Below, piece by piece: positions 24,240 through 33,478 of a stretch of 64,000 nucleotides of DNA; positions within the stretch are counted from its first letter, which is position 1, and the number at the start of each line of letters is the position of its first letter. The notes under the pieces are model-generated. The model was not told where the DNA came from and searched no databases. It saw only the letters and a list, made by a program, of their open reading frames with translations. Source of the DNA: Odoribacter sp. (GTDB lineage: Bacteria > Bacteroidota > Bacteroidia > Bacteroidales > Muribaculaceae); assembly GCA_023663145.1 (NCBI GenBank), contig JAMPHZ010000013.1, positions 1-64,000 of the forward strand, in the 5' to 3' direction. The position numbers were made by a program, and so were the translations under genes.

Positions 24240-24787
24240 TCTTTTTGCCAAAAAATTTCGGGTGAATCGTTATTTAAGTTTATTTCACGCGCGATGGCAA
24301 AAAGCAAATCACTTAACCGATTGATATATTGCAATATAAAAGGATCTACATGGACTGATCGGCTGAGGGCGGTAATGCGACGTTCAGCGCGACGTGCTAC
24401 GGTGCGGGCGATGTTGGCGCGGGCTGCGTCGGGATGCCCTCCGGGTAGTATGAAACGGCGCAGGGGTGGTAATGCCGAGTCGATGGAGTCGATAAGTTTC
24501 TCGATGTGTGCGAGGGCCTCGGCAGAAGGAAGCTGTGGTTGCCAATCAGATTCCGGTTCGGTTGCGAGTGCTGCACCTATGTCGAACAACCGGTTCTGAA
24601 TCATCTGTAGATGCCGGCGGCGGTCGGTAGAGATGGCTTGGGAGGCTGCAAGCAGTCCGAGCCAGGAATTGAGTTCGTCGATTGTGCCATATGCTTCAAG
24701 TCGCGGGCTTTCCTTGGGTGCACGGGTACCTCCTACGAGGGATGTGGTGCCGTCGTCGCCGGTACGGGTATATAGTCGGCTTTTCAT
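24233..24787 (-). CDS. ATP:cob(I)alamin adenosyltransferase, PduO type
   Basis: 184 residues. The N-terminal YTRTGDDGTTSLVGG ATP-binding motif, AYGTIDELNSWLGLL and the C-terminal ILPGGHPDAARANIARTVARRAER cover the complete PduO helical bundle. It adenosylates cob(I)alamin to coenzyme B12, so the cell can use adenosylcobalamin-dependent enzymes. Its ATG overlaps the TGA of the LOG-family gene (24784-24787). Confidence 0.94.
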   Translation of the reverse strand: MKSRLYTRTGDDGTTSLVGGTRAPKESPRLEAYGTIDELNSWLGLLAASQAISTDRRRHLQMIQNRLFDIGAALATEPESDWQPQLPSAEALAHIEKLIDSIDSALPPLRRFILPGGHPDAARANIARTVARRAERRITALSRSVHVDPFILQYINRLSDLLFAIAREINLNNDSPEIFWQKDC

Positions 24788-25338
24788 TTTGTGTTGTTAG
24801 CGGCGGCAAATCGGTCAAGTGCTTCTTCAATGCCTTCCGGTGTTGTGGTTACTTCAAGTATCTCGAGACGGTCGGCTTTCATCAGGCCGGTATCAACGAA
24901 TACATGGAGCTGGGCAAGGAGATTGTCGTAAATGCCGTCGGGGTTATAGATAATTATGTGTTTATCGCGGTGGTTTGTAAAGTTGATGTAGGAAAATGAT
25001 GTGGCGAATTCGTCAAGCGTGCCATATCCGCCGGGGAGCACTATGAATGCATCGGCGAGCAGCTGCATCATTCCTTTCCGGTCGTTGAGATCGGATGCCG
25101 GCACACGCACGTCGTTAAGTTCTGAGGCGCGGTCGGCACGGCGCCATGGCACTACACCGACGACTGTGCCGCCGGCTTCTTTGCAGGCGCGGGCGGCAAC
25201 TGTCATAAGTCCGGCATCAACGCCGCCATATACCATCTGTGCGCCGTGGCGACCTATCCATCGACCGGTGACTATAGCGCCTTCTACCCATGATTCGGGC
25301 AGGTTTTCTACTGAGCTGCAATATACTGCGATTTTCAT
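24784..25338 (-). CDS. TIGR00730/LOG-family Rossmann-fold nucleotide hydrolase
   Basis: 184 residues with an intact catalytic motif PGGYGTLDEF near residue 100 and MVYGGVDAGLMTVAARA before it. Family members hydrolyse nucleoside 5'-monophosphates to the base and ribose 5-phosphate (the cytokinin-activating LOG type). In bacteria the physiological substrate is often AMP or unknown. It is coupled to the adenosyltransferase by a four-base overlap. Confidence 0.88.
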   Translation of the reverse strand: MKIAVYCSSVENLPESWVEGAIVTGRWIGRHGAQMVYGGVDAGLMTVAARACKEAGGTVVGVVPWRRADRASELNDVRVPASDLNDRKGMMQLLADAFIVLPGGYGTLDEFATSFSYINFTNHRDKHIIIYNPDGIYDNLLAQLHVFVDTGLMKADRLEILEVTTTPEGIEEALDRFAAANNTK

Positions 25339-25388
25339 GGTGGTTGGGGTGGGATATAATGTGATTTAAGGTTTCGTTAATCAGGGCT

Positions 25389-25781
25389 TCATTTATATGG
25401 CCTGAAGGATCGGAAGAAGCATATTATGCGTATTATCGCTCCGGCCATAGTGAATGCGAGCCAATCACGCGGCGCTGATCCCGGAATGAACAGGAACGCC
25501 GCAGCCACGCAGAAGAATATTGAACTCCACCCTTCGATGCGGTGCCACCGGCGGCGTGTGAGCGGCCACTGCCGTTGAGCAGGATTGAAGAGGGTTGACG
25601 CCAGGCATACGATGGCTCCTGCTGTAAAAATCCATTTGTAGAGGCTTGAGGTGGGGAATCCTCCGGCAATAATTGGTATGACGGTGGCGGCGGCCACTAA
25701 CAGCAGGCCGAGGGTTGAACCCATTATGCAGATTTTAGCACGTGGTGTTATATCAGGTGTGAAAGTTGGCTGTGTTTTCAT
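25389..25781 (-). CDS. Small four-helix membrane protein, function unknown
   Basis: 130 residues with about four predicted helices (near 18-40, 48-66, 82-98 and 104-122). I know no family for it. The start overlaps the stop of the DivIC-like gene by four bases (25778-25781), so it belongs to the glf-divIC unit. Confidence 0.65.
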   Translation of the reverse strand: MKTQPTFTPDITPRAKICIMGSTLGLLLVAAATVIPIIAGGFPTSSLYKWIFTAGAIVCLASTLFNPAQRQWPLTRRRWHRIEGWSSIFFCVAAAFLFIPGSAPRDWLAFTMAGAIIRIICFFRSFRPYK

Positions 25782-26116
25782 TGTTCAATTACGTATACGT
25801 CTTCGTGGGGGCGGTTCATATTGTATTGTTCGCGTACTACCTGTTCCATGAGTTCTGGGTCTGAACTTAATCTCTCATTGAGTGAGCGGTAGTAGCGCAG
25901 GGAGTCTTCCTGACGTGCGAGGTCAATTTTCAAGCTATCGATAACTTTCTGATATGCAATACGCTGCGATATTGAATTCTCACTGAAGAATGTGAGGTAT
26001 ACAACCACTGCAATTGCAATGATTGTTGGGATCGACAGGTATCGCCTCAGCCACGATTGATGTGGCCGGGGCGACTGGGAGGGTTGATTGTTATCGGTAG
26101 CTGTTGGCATTGTCAC
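25778..26116 (-). CDS. FtsB/DivIC-family septum formation protein
   Basis: 112 residues: a short cytoplasmic tail, one transmembrane helix (about 30-47), a coiled coil (about 50-85) and a small C-terminal domain with PELMEQVVREQYNMNRPHEDVYVI, as in DivIC/FtsB. Such proteins join the divisome with FtsL and FtsQ/DivIB. It overlaps glf upstream and the membrane protein downstream by ATGA-type junctions. Confidence 0.85.
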   Translation of the reverse strand: MTMPTATDNNQPSQSPRPHQSWLRRYLSIPTIIAIAVVVYLTFFSENSISQRIAYQKVIDSLKIDLARQEDSLRYYRSLNERLSSDPELMEQVVREQYNMNRPHEDVYVIEQ

Positions 26117-27237
26117 TGGAGGTGTATCATAAGATTTTCATAATCCTTGAGCGCTTTTTGCATCACGGGAGCCATGTCGTAGTATCTGTACTCGGCGAGC
26201 CTGCCTCCGAATGTAACACCGGGCTCGCGGTTGGCGAGGTCATGGTAGCGGGCGTATATTGCGGTGTTTCGCACATCGTTGACGGGATACAGGGCTTCCA
26301 TGCCGTCGGTGTACTCGACTGAATACTCGCGGGTGACTACGGTTGATGGCAGGCTGCTGGCTTCCGAGTCAAAATGTTTGTGCTCACATATGCGCACATA
26401 GTCATGTTCCTTGGTATTATCGGTAATTACCGCCACAGGCTGGGCCACCGGTTTATCTATCACTTCGTGCTCAAAGCGCAGTGTGCGGTAGTCGAGGCGG
26501 CCGAAGCGGTAATCGAAGAACTCGTCTACTTTTCCGGTGAAAATCACGTGGCGTGCAAGAGCTGTCAGCTCCTCGCGATCGTTGAAGAAATCAACTCCAA
26601 GTCTCACTTCCGAATCCTGCAGGAGTCTTTCGATGAGCTTATTGTAACCACCTACCGGCACACCGGTATATTCATCGTCGAAGTAGTTGTTGTCATATGT
26701 GAAGCGGAGTGGTATCCGCTTGATAAGGAAAGATGGCAGATTGGCACACGGGCGTCCCCATAGTTTTTCGTTATATCGCTTTACCATCAGTTCATATAGG
26801 TCGCGGCCAACCATGGCTATCGCCTGGTCTTCGAGATTTAGAGGGTTCTCGGGGGCATCGGCACGCTGTTTCTCGAGCATGGCTTTTGCCTCATCGGCGG
26901 TCTCTACCCCCCAGAGTTCGCGGAAGGTGTTCATATTGAATGGAAGGTTGCGGTAAACGCCGTCGCTGCCGAGCGACATTGCCTTATGCACATATTTATC
27001 CATTGGCACAAGACTGCATACCATATCCCATATGGCTTTGTCAGAAGTGCGGAAGATGTGCGGGCCATAAGCGTGTATGTTGACGCCGGCAATTTTCTCA
27101 CAATATACGTTGCCACCGGCCACCGGCCGACGGTCAATAACGAGGCACTTTAGACCATCGCGTGTGGCTCGGTGGGCGAATGTAGCGCCATAAAGGCCCG
27201 AGCCTACAATCAGGAAATCATACGGTTTTGCAGACAT
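26113..27237 (-). CDS. glf: UDP-galactopyranose mutase
   Basis: 374 residues, the usual Glf length. The FAD-binding GSGLYGATFAHRA motif is at residues 12-24. NIHAYGPHIFRTSD and the C-terminal GRLAEYRYYDMAPVM are family signatures. It converts UDP-galactopyranose to UDP-galactofuranose for surface glycans. A promoter box lies 21 bases upstream and the gene leads the glf-divIC-membrane-protein unit. Confidence 0.95.
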   Translation of the reverse strand: MSAKPYDFLIVGSGLYGATFAHRATRDGLKCLVIDRRPVAGGNVYCEKIAGVNIHAYGPHIFRTSDKAIWDMVCSLVPMDKYVHKAMSLGSDGVYRNLPFNMNTFRELWGVETADEAKAMLEKQRADAPENPLNLEDQAIAMVGRDLYELMVKRYNEKLWGRPCANLPSFLIKRIPLRFTYDNNYFDDEYTGVPVGGYNKLIERLLQDSEVRLGVDFFNDREELTALARHVIFTGKVDEFFDYRFGRLDYRTLRFEHEVIDKPVAQPVAVITDNTKEHDYVRICEHKHFDSEASSLPSTVVTREYSVEYTDGMEALYPVNDVRNTAIYARYHDLANREPGVTFGGRLAEYRYYDMAPVMQKALKDYENLMIHLQ

Positions 27238-27257
27238 AAATTCACATTATATTTATG

Positions 27258-27265
27258 CAAAGTTA
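27258..27265 (-). promoter_or_regulatory. -7 promoter box of glf
   Basis: On the minus strand this reads TAACTTTG, 21 bases before the glf ATG. A TTG (27282-27284) lies 16 bases further upstream. Confidence 0.55.
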
Positions 27266-27419
27266 CTAAAAAAATCAGAAGCAATGCGCGTCACGGTGCT
27301 ATTTTTAGTTTTTTTGGGAAAAACATGTCATAATAACGTCTGTACAACCATAATTATCCATTTAGGGCCTTTTATTGGTCTTTTTCGGGAGATTGCGTGA
27401 TTAGTCGGGGGAATTTTGT

Positions 27420-27427
27420 TACCTTTG
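27420..27427 (+). promoter_or_regulatory. -7 promoter box of the phospholipase A gene
   Basis: TACCTTTG, the Bacteroidetes -7 form, ends 20 bases before the ATG at 27448. A TTG at 27393-27395 is 24 bases away. Confidence 0.6.
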
Positions 27428-27447
27428 CACGGAAAATATAAAGTGCT

Positions 27448-28293
27448 ATGCTGAATTTCAAATATCTTATTTTGCTTATCATTGCGATTGCTGCCGGTGT
27501 GAGTGAAGCGCCGGCTCAGATTCTGTCAAGCAATAATGATAAGTTTAACACAGACAGCATAAGGCGCGACTTCCGTGACCAGCCATATTTCGGGCTATAC
27601 AAGGATAATTACTTTATTTTCGGACCACCCATAGGGATGCGCCCCGACCGGTCGAACACAAATATCAAGTTTCAGATATCTATTGCCCAACGACTGACCA
27701 ACGCCACCCTTCCCGGCGGCACTTACCTGTACTTGTTCTACTCACAGAAATGTTTCTGGAATGTGTTGGAGAATTCGATGCCGATGACCGATCTCAACTT
27801 CAACCCCGGCATAGGCCTCACCAAACCGCTGTTTGTAAAAAACAGGTATATTGGCAAGGCGAGCCTGATACTTGAGCACGAAAGCAATGGGCGCGACAGT
27901 ATACAGTCGCGGTCATGGAACAAAGTGTCATTTGCCGCGAACATCATCATTGACCCTAACCTTATGGTTTCAGGCAAAGTGTGGATACCCATTATTGATG
28001 GTGAAAACAACAGAGACATACTCAAATATTGCGGGATATATCAAGTGAGTGTGCAGGCTTCGACCGATAACCGCAAATTCACCGGGTCAGTGACTCTTGT
28101 AAAGCGTCAGGGCTGGAACCTGAATTACAACACGATAATAGAACTTGCCTACCGTTGGTCGACCAAGGCCAACCAATACCTTTTCCTGCAGTATTACAAT
28201 GGCTACGGTGAAGGTCTGCTCGATTATAAGGTGTTCAAGAGCCAACTGCGTGTGGGTATAGTGATCAAGCCACAGCTATTCAGTGATTTCTAA
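27448..28293 (+). CDS. Outer-membrane phospholipase A (OmpLA/PLA1 family)
   Basis: 281 residues with a signal peptide (about 1-25). The catalytic segment LEHESNGRDSIQSRSWNKV holds the HxSNG and downstream Asn of the OmpLA His-Ser-Asn triad. Alternating beta strands to the C-terminal Phe fit an outer-membrane barrel. The family degrades misplaced phospholipids in the outer leaflet. It is followed after eight bases by a small lipoprotein gene, probably in the same transcript. Confidence 0.9.
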   Translation: MLNFKYLILLIIAIAAGVSEAPAQILSSNNDKFNTDSIRRDFRDQPYFGLYKDNYFIFGPPIGMRPDRSNTNIKFQISIAQRLTNATLPGGTYLYLFYSQKCFWNVLENSMPMTDLNFNPGIGLTKPLFVKNRYIGKASLILEHESNGRDSIQSRSWNKVSFAANIIIDPNLMVSGKVWIPIIDGENNRDILKYCGIYQVSVQASTDNRKFTGSVTLVKRQGWNLNYNTIIELAYRWSTKANQYLFLQYYNGYGEGLLDYKVFKSQLRVGIVIKPQLFSDF

Positions 28294-28301
28294 ACATATA
28301 T

Positions 28302-28697
28302 ATGATGATAAATCGACTTACAGTACTTCTTACCATAATGCTCATGGCCTTAGCCATAAATTCATGCTCTGAAAGCGAACCTGAGCTTTACAGCCTTGAA
28401 GGGGTGTGGTATTATGGAGAGAACACAAGCCACGACAACTACGATATCACCCAGATTGTACTGGCGCGCGACGGTTCATTCACCTCATCCCAGAGTGTCA
28501 TGACTCCCGGAGCTACAGAGACTATTTACAACTATCTCGGTCAATGGTGGCTCGACGACAAAACCCTCAATATATACTACACCGGACTGGGCACAGATGT
28601 CTATACCGTAAACCGCATAGACAGCAGCAGCCGCAAGCTATACCTTTCCATCCGCGGGAAGCAGGTAGTGTGGTGCCGCAACGCCTCCGACCTCTAA
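28302..28697 (+). CDS. Lipocalin-like small lipoprotein
   Basis: 131 residues with a lipobox (AINSC, Cys about residue 22). The mature part has the GVWYYGENTSHDNYDITQIVLARDGSF and YNYLGQWWLDDKTLNIYY patterns of the Bacteroidetes lipocalin-like families, which are small beta barrels. Ligand and function are unknown. It is probably co-transcribed with the phospholipase gene. Confidence 0.7.
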   Translation: MMINRLTVLLTIMLMALAINSCSESEPELYSLEGVWYYGENTSHDNYDITQIVLARDGSFTSSQSVMTPGATETIYNYLGQWWLDDKTLNIYYTGLGTDVYTVNRIDSSSRKLYLSIRGKQVVWCRNASDL

Positions 28698-28735
28698 TTT
28701 TCATGCTTTTTGCGCCGCAATTGCTTTTTTTTATG

Positions 28736-28743
28736 TAAATTTG
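28736..28743 (+). promoter_or_regulatory. -7 promoter box of pheS
   Basis: TAAATTTG ends 24 bases before the pheS ATG. A TTTG (28709-28712) lies 23 bases upstream as a possible -33 element. Confidence 0.6.
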
Positions 28744-28767
28744 CACCACTTAAGTAAAACTCACGTG

Positions 28768-29787
28768 ATGTTACAGAAAATAGCAGATCTACGCGCTGAA
28801 ATAGAAGCACTGACTGCGGCCGATGCGGCCGCAGTTGAGGCTCTGCGCATCAAATACCTGAGCAAAAAAGGACTTGTGCCGTCGCTGATGAACGACTTCC
28901 GCAATGTTCCTGCCGAGGATAAGAAAACCATAGGCCAGGCTATCAACGGGCTTAAGACCTTCGCAACTGACAAGATCAACTCCCTGCGCGAGCAGCTCAC
29001 CGCCGCCCGTGATGACATGAGCGGCCTTGACCTAACCCGCACAGCCGCTCCGGTGGCCTGCGGCACCCGCCACCCGTTGTCATTGGTGAGGGAGGAAGTG
29101 GTCGACATCTTCCGCCGTCTGGGTTTCACAATCGCCGAGGGACCTGAGATCGAGGACGACTGGCACGTGTTCTCATCACTCAACTTCGCAGCCGACCATC
29201 CGGCCCGCGACATGCAAGATACATTTTTCATAAGCAGAACTCCCGACGTTCTGCTGCGCACCCACACATCATCCGTTCAGTCGCGTGTAATGGAGCACAG
29301 CGAGCCCCCAATCCGCATCATATGCCCTGGCCGTGTTTACCGCAATGAAGCCATATCGGCCCGCGCCCACTGCTTCTTCCACCAGATCGAGGCCCTCTAC
29401 GTTGACAAGAACGTGACTTTCGCCGATCTGTTACAGACTCTTGACTACTTTGCCCGCGAGATGTTCGGCAACTCCACCAAGATACGTCTCCGCCCCAGCT
29501 ACTTCCCGTTCACAGAGCCTTCAGCCGAAATGGATATAAGTTGCGACCTATGCGGTGGTAAGGGATGCTCATTCTGCAAAGGAACCGGATGGGTGGAGAT
29601 CCTTGGCTGCGGCATGGTTGATCCGAACGTGCTTGATGCATGCGGCATTGATTCAAAGGTATACTCCGGCTTTGCCCTCGGCATGGGCGTCGAACGCATG
29701 GCCAACCTGAAATACCGTGTCAATGACCTGCGCCTGTTCTCGGAGAACGACGTGCGGTTCCTTGACGAATTTGCCGGCACACACTAA
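28768..29787 (+). CDS. pheS: Phenylalanyl-tRNA synthetase alpha subunit
   Basis: 339 residues from ATG 28768; an in-frame TTG at 28741 lies inside the promoter box and is not a likely start. The N-terminal coiled coil (about 5-85) that binds tRNA precedes the class II core with HPLSLVREEVVDIFRRLGF, FHQIEALYVD (motif 2) and GFALGMGVERMANLKY (motif 3). It charges tRNA-Phe with PheT, which is not in the window. nth follows after 15 bases. Confidence 0.96.
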   Translation: MLQKIADLRAEIEALTAADAAAVEALRIKYLSKKGLVPSLMNDFRNVPAEDKKTIGQAINGLKTFATDKINSLREQLTAARDDMSGLDLTRTAAPVACGTRHPLSLVREEVVDIFRRLGFTIAEGPEIEDDWHVFSSLNFAADHPARDMQDTFFISRTPDVLLRTHTSSVQSRVMEHSEPPIRIICPGRVYRNEAISARAHCFFHQIEALYVDKNVTFADLLQTLDYFAREMFGNSTKIRLRPSYFPFTEPSAEMDISCDLCGGKGCSFCKGTGWVEILGCGMVDPNVLDACGIDSKVYSGFALGMGVERMANLKYRVNDLRLFSENDVRFLDEFAGTH

Positions 29788-29802
29788 ACCATCCCCTGCC
29801 AC

Positions 29803-30471
29803 ATGAAAGCCGCCGAGCGCTATGCCCGGGTTATCGAGCGCTTCCGGATGAATAATCCCGCTCCTACCACCGAATTACACTACGACTCTCCCTATCAACT
29901 GTTAGTGGCAGTAATATTGTCGGCACAATGTACTGACAAACGGGTCAATATGGTCACACCGGCCTTCTTTGAAGATTTCCCCACTCCGGAAGCTCTTGCC
30001 GCCGCATCGCCCGACGCTGTTTTCGACAAGATCAAGTCGGTATCATATCCAAATAACAAAACCAAGTCACTATGTGGCATGGCACGACGATTGGTTGACG
30101 AATTCGCCGGATGTGTACCTGATGACTTCGACGCGTTGATGTCATTGCCTGGAGTAGGCCGTAAGACAGCCAACGTAATATTGTCGGTGCTCTTTGACCG
30201 GCCGGCCATGGCGGTAGACACACATGTCTTCCGCGTGGCCGAACGCATAGGTCTTACCACCCGGTCACGCAATCCGCTTGAAACGGAGAAAGCCCTCGTG
30301 AGCCAGATTCCATCGCATCTCATTGCCACAGCTCACCATTGGCTCATATTGCATGGCCGATATGTGTGCAAGGCCCGTACACCGCTATGCGAAGAGTGTT
30401 TTCTAAAGGATCTGTGCCGTGCCTACCCCCGATATAAAAAGATAGCCGACGCCAAATCCATAACGAAATGA
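29803..30471 (+). CDS. nth: Endonuclease III (DNA glycosylase/AP lyase)
   Basis: 222 residues. The helix-hairpin-helix LPGVGRKTANV contains the catalytic Lys, the VDTHVFRVAERIGL segment has the catalytic Asp, and the C-terminal [4Fe-4S] cysteines have the standard C-x6-C-x2-C-x5-C spacing (CKARTPLCEECFLKDLC). It removes oxidised pyrimidines in base-excision repair. Its stop overlaps the ATG of the TRIC gene (30468-30471). Confidence 0.95.
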   Translation: MKAAERYARVIERFRMNNPAPTTELHYDSPYQLLVAVILSAQCTDKRVNMVTPAFFEDFPTPEALAAASPDAVFDKIKSVSYPNNKTKSLCGMARRLVDEFAGCVPDDFDALMSLPGVGRKTANVILSVLFDRPAMAVDTHVFRVAERIGLTTRSRNPLETEKALVSQIPSHLIATAHHWLILHGRYVCKARTPLCEECFLKDLCRAYPRYKKIADAKSITK

Positions 30472-31118
30472 ATCCGCAGACATTCCTCACCATCATAGAG
30501 GTGCTCGGTACGATAGCCTTTGCCATCTCGGGCATACGTCTGGCCGCCGCCAAGCGGTTCGATTGGTTCGGAGCGTACGTGGTAGGACTTGTTACAGCTA
30601 TCGGTGGTGGCACCTTACGAGATCTTCTGCTCAACATACCTGTGTTCTGGATGTTGTCGCCGATGTATCTTGCCGTCACCGGTATATCTTTGATAACTGT
30701 TATCGTATTCCGCAGGGCACTTGTCGGCGGTATGCGCGCCTTGTTCCTGTTTGACGCCATCGGCCTGGCTCTGTTTGTCGTGGTAGGTATCGAGAAGAGT
30801 ATCGCCACTGATTATCCCATGTGGGTGGCAGTGGTTATGGGTATTATAACGGGGTCATTCGGCGGAGTGGTGCGCGACATACTGCTCAATGAGGAACCGC
30901 TGTTCTTCCGTAAGGATATCTACGCCACAGCCTGTCTTGCCGGAGGGCTCGTATATTGGTTACTGTCAATGACCTCAATGCCCCTGTGGATTACACAAAG
31001 TGCATGCGCCGTGACCGTAATAGGCTTGCGTGTAGCGGCTGTTGCTTTCGGTTGGTCACTTCCGATTCTAAAAGTCGACACAAACACCTTACCTAATGAC
31101 AAAAATGCAAAGTATTGA
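30468..31118 (+). CDS. TRIC-type cation channel family protein (YadS/UPF0126)
   Basis: 216 residues with about seven helices formed from two related halves, each with a glycine-rich ring motif (AIGGGTLRDLLL near 47-58 and SFGGVVRDILL near 132-142). Prokaryotic TRIC homologues are potassium-conducting channels. The in vivo role here is unknown. The start overlaps nth by four bases and the end overlaps the GtrA gene by 23 bases. Confidence 0.87.
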   Translation: MNPQTFLTIIEVLGTIAFAISGIRLAAAKRFDWFGAYVVGLVTAIGGGTLRDLLLNIPVFWMLSPMYLAVTGISLITVIVFRRALVGGMRALFLFDAIGLALFVVVGIEKSIATDYPMWVAVVMGIITGSFGGVVRDILLNEEPLFFRKDIYATACLAGGLVYWLLSMTSMPLWITQSACAVTVIGLRVAAVAFGWSLPILKVDTNTLPNDKNAKY

Positions 31119-31521
31119 CGTAGAACGCTTTATTAAATACTGTCTGGTCGGGGTTCTCAACACACTTGTCACTCTTGGGGTGATATTCGTCACAAAATCA
31201 GTGTTCGGTTGGAATCCATATCTTTGTAATGCTTTGGGATACGTGGCCGGGGTAACCAATTCATTCCTATGGAACAAGACATGGGTTTTCAGATCAACCG
31301 GGGGCTACCGCAGCGAAGCACTCAAGTTTCTTGTCGGCTTCGGCATTTGCTATAGTCTGCAGTTTGCAGCCGTATTTGCTCTCACCCAGGGAAGTTTCGG
31401 AAGCATAGAGGTTGATTTCGGATGGTTTGTTCTGTCAGGCTACGGGCTGGCGACTCTATTAGGCAATGTACTATATACCCTTGTAAACTTCGTGTATAAC
31501 AAACTCATAACATTCAGATAA
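31096..31521 (+). CDS. GtrA-family membrane protein
   Basis: 141 residues with four helices and typical GtrA segments: FIKYCLVGVLNTLVTLGVIFV at the N terminus and SFLWNKTWVF in the first loop. GtrA proteins are thought to help move lipid-linked sugars across the membrane for polysaccharide synthesis. ATG 31096 and ATG 31105 are both possible starts. It overlaps the TRIC gene, so both belong to the pheS-nth transcript. Confidence 0.85.
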   Translation: MTKMQSIDVERFIKYCLVGVLNTLVTLGVIFVTKSVFGWNPYLCNALGYVAGVTNSFLWNKTWVFRSTGGYRSEALKFLVGFGICYSLQFAAVFALTQGSFGSIEVDFGWFVLSGYGLATLLGNVLYTLVNFVYNKLITFR

Positions 31522-31546
31522 GTACCATTCCGTAACAATGTGATAC

Positions 31547-31583
31547 AATGCCGGCTCACAATGAAAAACTGTGAGCCGGCATT
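31547..31583. terminator. Bidirectional terminator between GtrA and BspA-like genes
   Basis: A perfect 14-bp stem (31547-31560 with 31570-31583) with a 9-base loop lies between the convergent stops at 31521 and 31603. No strong T tract follows on either strand. Confidence 0.7.
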
Positions 31584-31602
31584 ATCGCATGAGCAAGTTG
31601 TA

Positions 31603-33387
31603 TCAGATCGCGAATTTAAATGTTTTAGATGGTGTCGCAAGTATGTAAACGGCACCGGGAGAGAGGGATACCGTGTGGTTGTTACCTCGATATATCAGCC
31701 GGCCATAAAGATCTGTAACAGTAATTTCCGAGTCAACATCAAGCCCCGAGACCTCTACTTGTGTACCTCGTATGCTGATGTTCACCGTATTGTAATCTGC
31801 TGCGGCATCTTCAACTGTCTGTACAGGGTTCTTCTCCATAATAATCTCAAGTGTATTGCCACCTGTCAGTGCCGGGGTTGTAAACAGCTTGCAATCAGTA
31901 AGGCTATCCGTGACGTCATCGCCATTGAATTGCACGGAACTAATCTTCCAGCCGTTAGTGGGAGTAATAGCTAAACAGGCAGTCTCCCCTTCCTGATAAT
32001 GGAATATTATAGAATTTGAATCGCAACCCTTCACCGTGAGAGTTACAGGCACGGGCAGTGCTTCAAGATCCATATCTTTCCACACATCGGCAGCTCTGTA
32101 CGCGTCAAGCGCCTCTGCAGGGACTTTCACTCGGCATTCTGGCAGATTTGCGAAGGTGCTGGACATGCATACCGGAGGCGTCATTGCGTGGCTTTCAATT
32201 TCAGCAAGACCGGTGCAGTTGCCAAACGCATTGCTCCCAATACTTTCCAAGGTAGCAGGGAGGATGAGATGGGATACAGAACGACAATATTCATACGTAT
32301 AGGCTTCTATAGCTGTCATTCCCGTTGGTATAGTGATCTCTTTCAGATTAGAACAATAAGAGAACGCATTACGCCCTATTGACCGTACTGTTGATGGAAT
32401 ATTTATATCGGTAAGTCCTGTGCAGCCATCAAAAGCAGCTACACCAATAGACGTTACGGCACTACCCAAACTTACCGATTCCAACGCAGAGCAGCCCTCA
32501 AACAGACGTGGAGCAACCTCTGTAATTGTCTCAGGCAGCTTTACCGATGTAAGATATATATGGTTATTGAACGGTGTGTAGTTGCAATCTTCTTTATAGG
32601 CAAAAGTCTCAACGGTAGCAGGAATCACAAGTGAATCGTTGAATGTGCCGGGCACAAAATAAAGAATCGTTTTATCGGCAGAATATATCAGTCCGTTGTC
32701 ATTAATAGTGTAGTTGGTGGCAGGGAATGCAAAAGATTTGTTCGGGATGAGTTTGCTTACAGGATTGTTGCCTATATTTGTCACATCAGAGCGGTAAGCC
32801 ACGAATTCCATTCCGCTTATGCCGGTAAGGATATTGCATGTTGTTGTCAAGGATTTCAAATAAACCCCTCCAAACGCGATATTGTCCGCCCACTTGATCG
32901 TATTACACAGAAATGTAATTTCATTCAATGAAGAGTAACGGAACACCTCGCGTCCCATTGTAATCTCTGGTGTCGTGATTTTCAAGCTATAGAGACCTTT
33001 AGTCCAATAAAAGGCATAGTCGCTTATTTGGGTAACTGACGACGGTATATTTATATCCCGCAGATTGTTACAGCTCCTGAAAGAATTCATTCCTATAATC
33101 TCAATTGTTGACGGCAACTCTACCGAAGTTATGCCACATCCCTGGAAAGCGCTTCCGCCTATCAATGTAACGGTATATGCTTTTCCATCATACTCAACAG
33201 TCGGAGGTATGACAATCTCACCGGTGTACTTGTTGTCATCGGGCGACTGCACGACTGCCACCGACTCTCCATCACTGGTCACTGTATAATAAATACCGTC
33301 AACTTCAAAACTCTGAGCCGAAACTGCTGCAGTGCCATTCACGGCAAGCAGTATGATACCCAATAATCTTTTAAGAATGGAAAACAT
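31603..33387 (-). CDS. BspA-like leucine-rich repeat surface protein with a type IX-like C-terminal domain
   Basis: 594 residues. The signal peptide (about 1-24) is followed by many LRR_5 repeats (about residues 55-420) of the form LPSTIEIIGMNSFRSCNNLRDINIPSSV. A linker with a bacterial-repeat-like ISSVQFNGDDVTD segment comes next, then a ~60-residue C-terminal Ig-like sorting domain (ITVTDLYGRLIYRGNN ... GAVYILATPSKTFKFAI). That end resembles the type IX secretion signal, so it is a candidate cargo of PorU. BspA-like proteins often bind host matrix proteins or other bacteria. Confidence 0.85.
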   Translation of the reverse strand: MFSILKRLLGIILLAVNGTAAVSAQSFEVDGIYYTVTSDGESVAVVQSPDDNKYTGEIVIPPTVEYDGKAYTVTLIGGSAFQGCGITSVELPSTIEIIGMNSFRSCNNLRDINIPSSVTQISDYAFYWTKGLYSLKITTPEITMGREVFRYSSLNEITFLCNTIKWADNIAFGGVYLKSLTTTCNILTGISGMEFVAYRSDVTNIGNNPVSKLIPNKSFAFPATNYTINDNGLIYSADKTILYFVPGTFNDSLVIPATVETFAYKEDCNYTPFNNHIYLTSVKLPETITEVAPRLFEGCSALESVSLGSAVTSIGVAAFDGCTGLTDINIPSTVRSIGRNAFSYCSNLKEITIPTGMTAIEAYTYEYCRSVSHLILPATLESIGSNAFGNCTGLAEIESHAMTPPVCMSSTFANLPECRVKVPAEALDAYRAADVWKDMDLEALPVPVTLTVKGCDSNSIIFHYQEGETACLAITPTNGWKISSVQFNGDDVTDSLTDCKLFTTPALTGGNTLEIIMEKNPVQTVEDAAADYNTVNISIRGTQVEVSGLDVDSEITVTDLYGRLIYRGNNHTVSLSPGAVYILATPSKTFKFAI

Positions 33388-33478
33388 AATTTAAAAGAAC
33401 TAAGACCATGCAATAGTGCCATGGTGTGTAAATATTGGTTGATAAAGAATGAAATACTGGATTTTGAAAATGTCACTT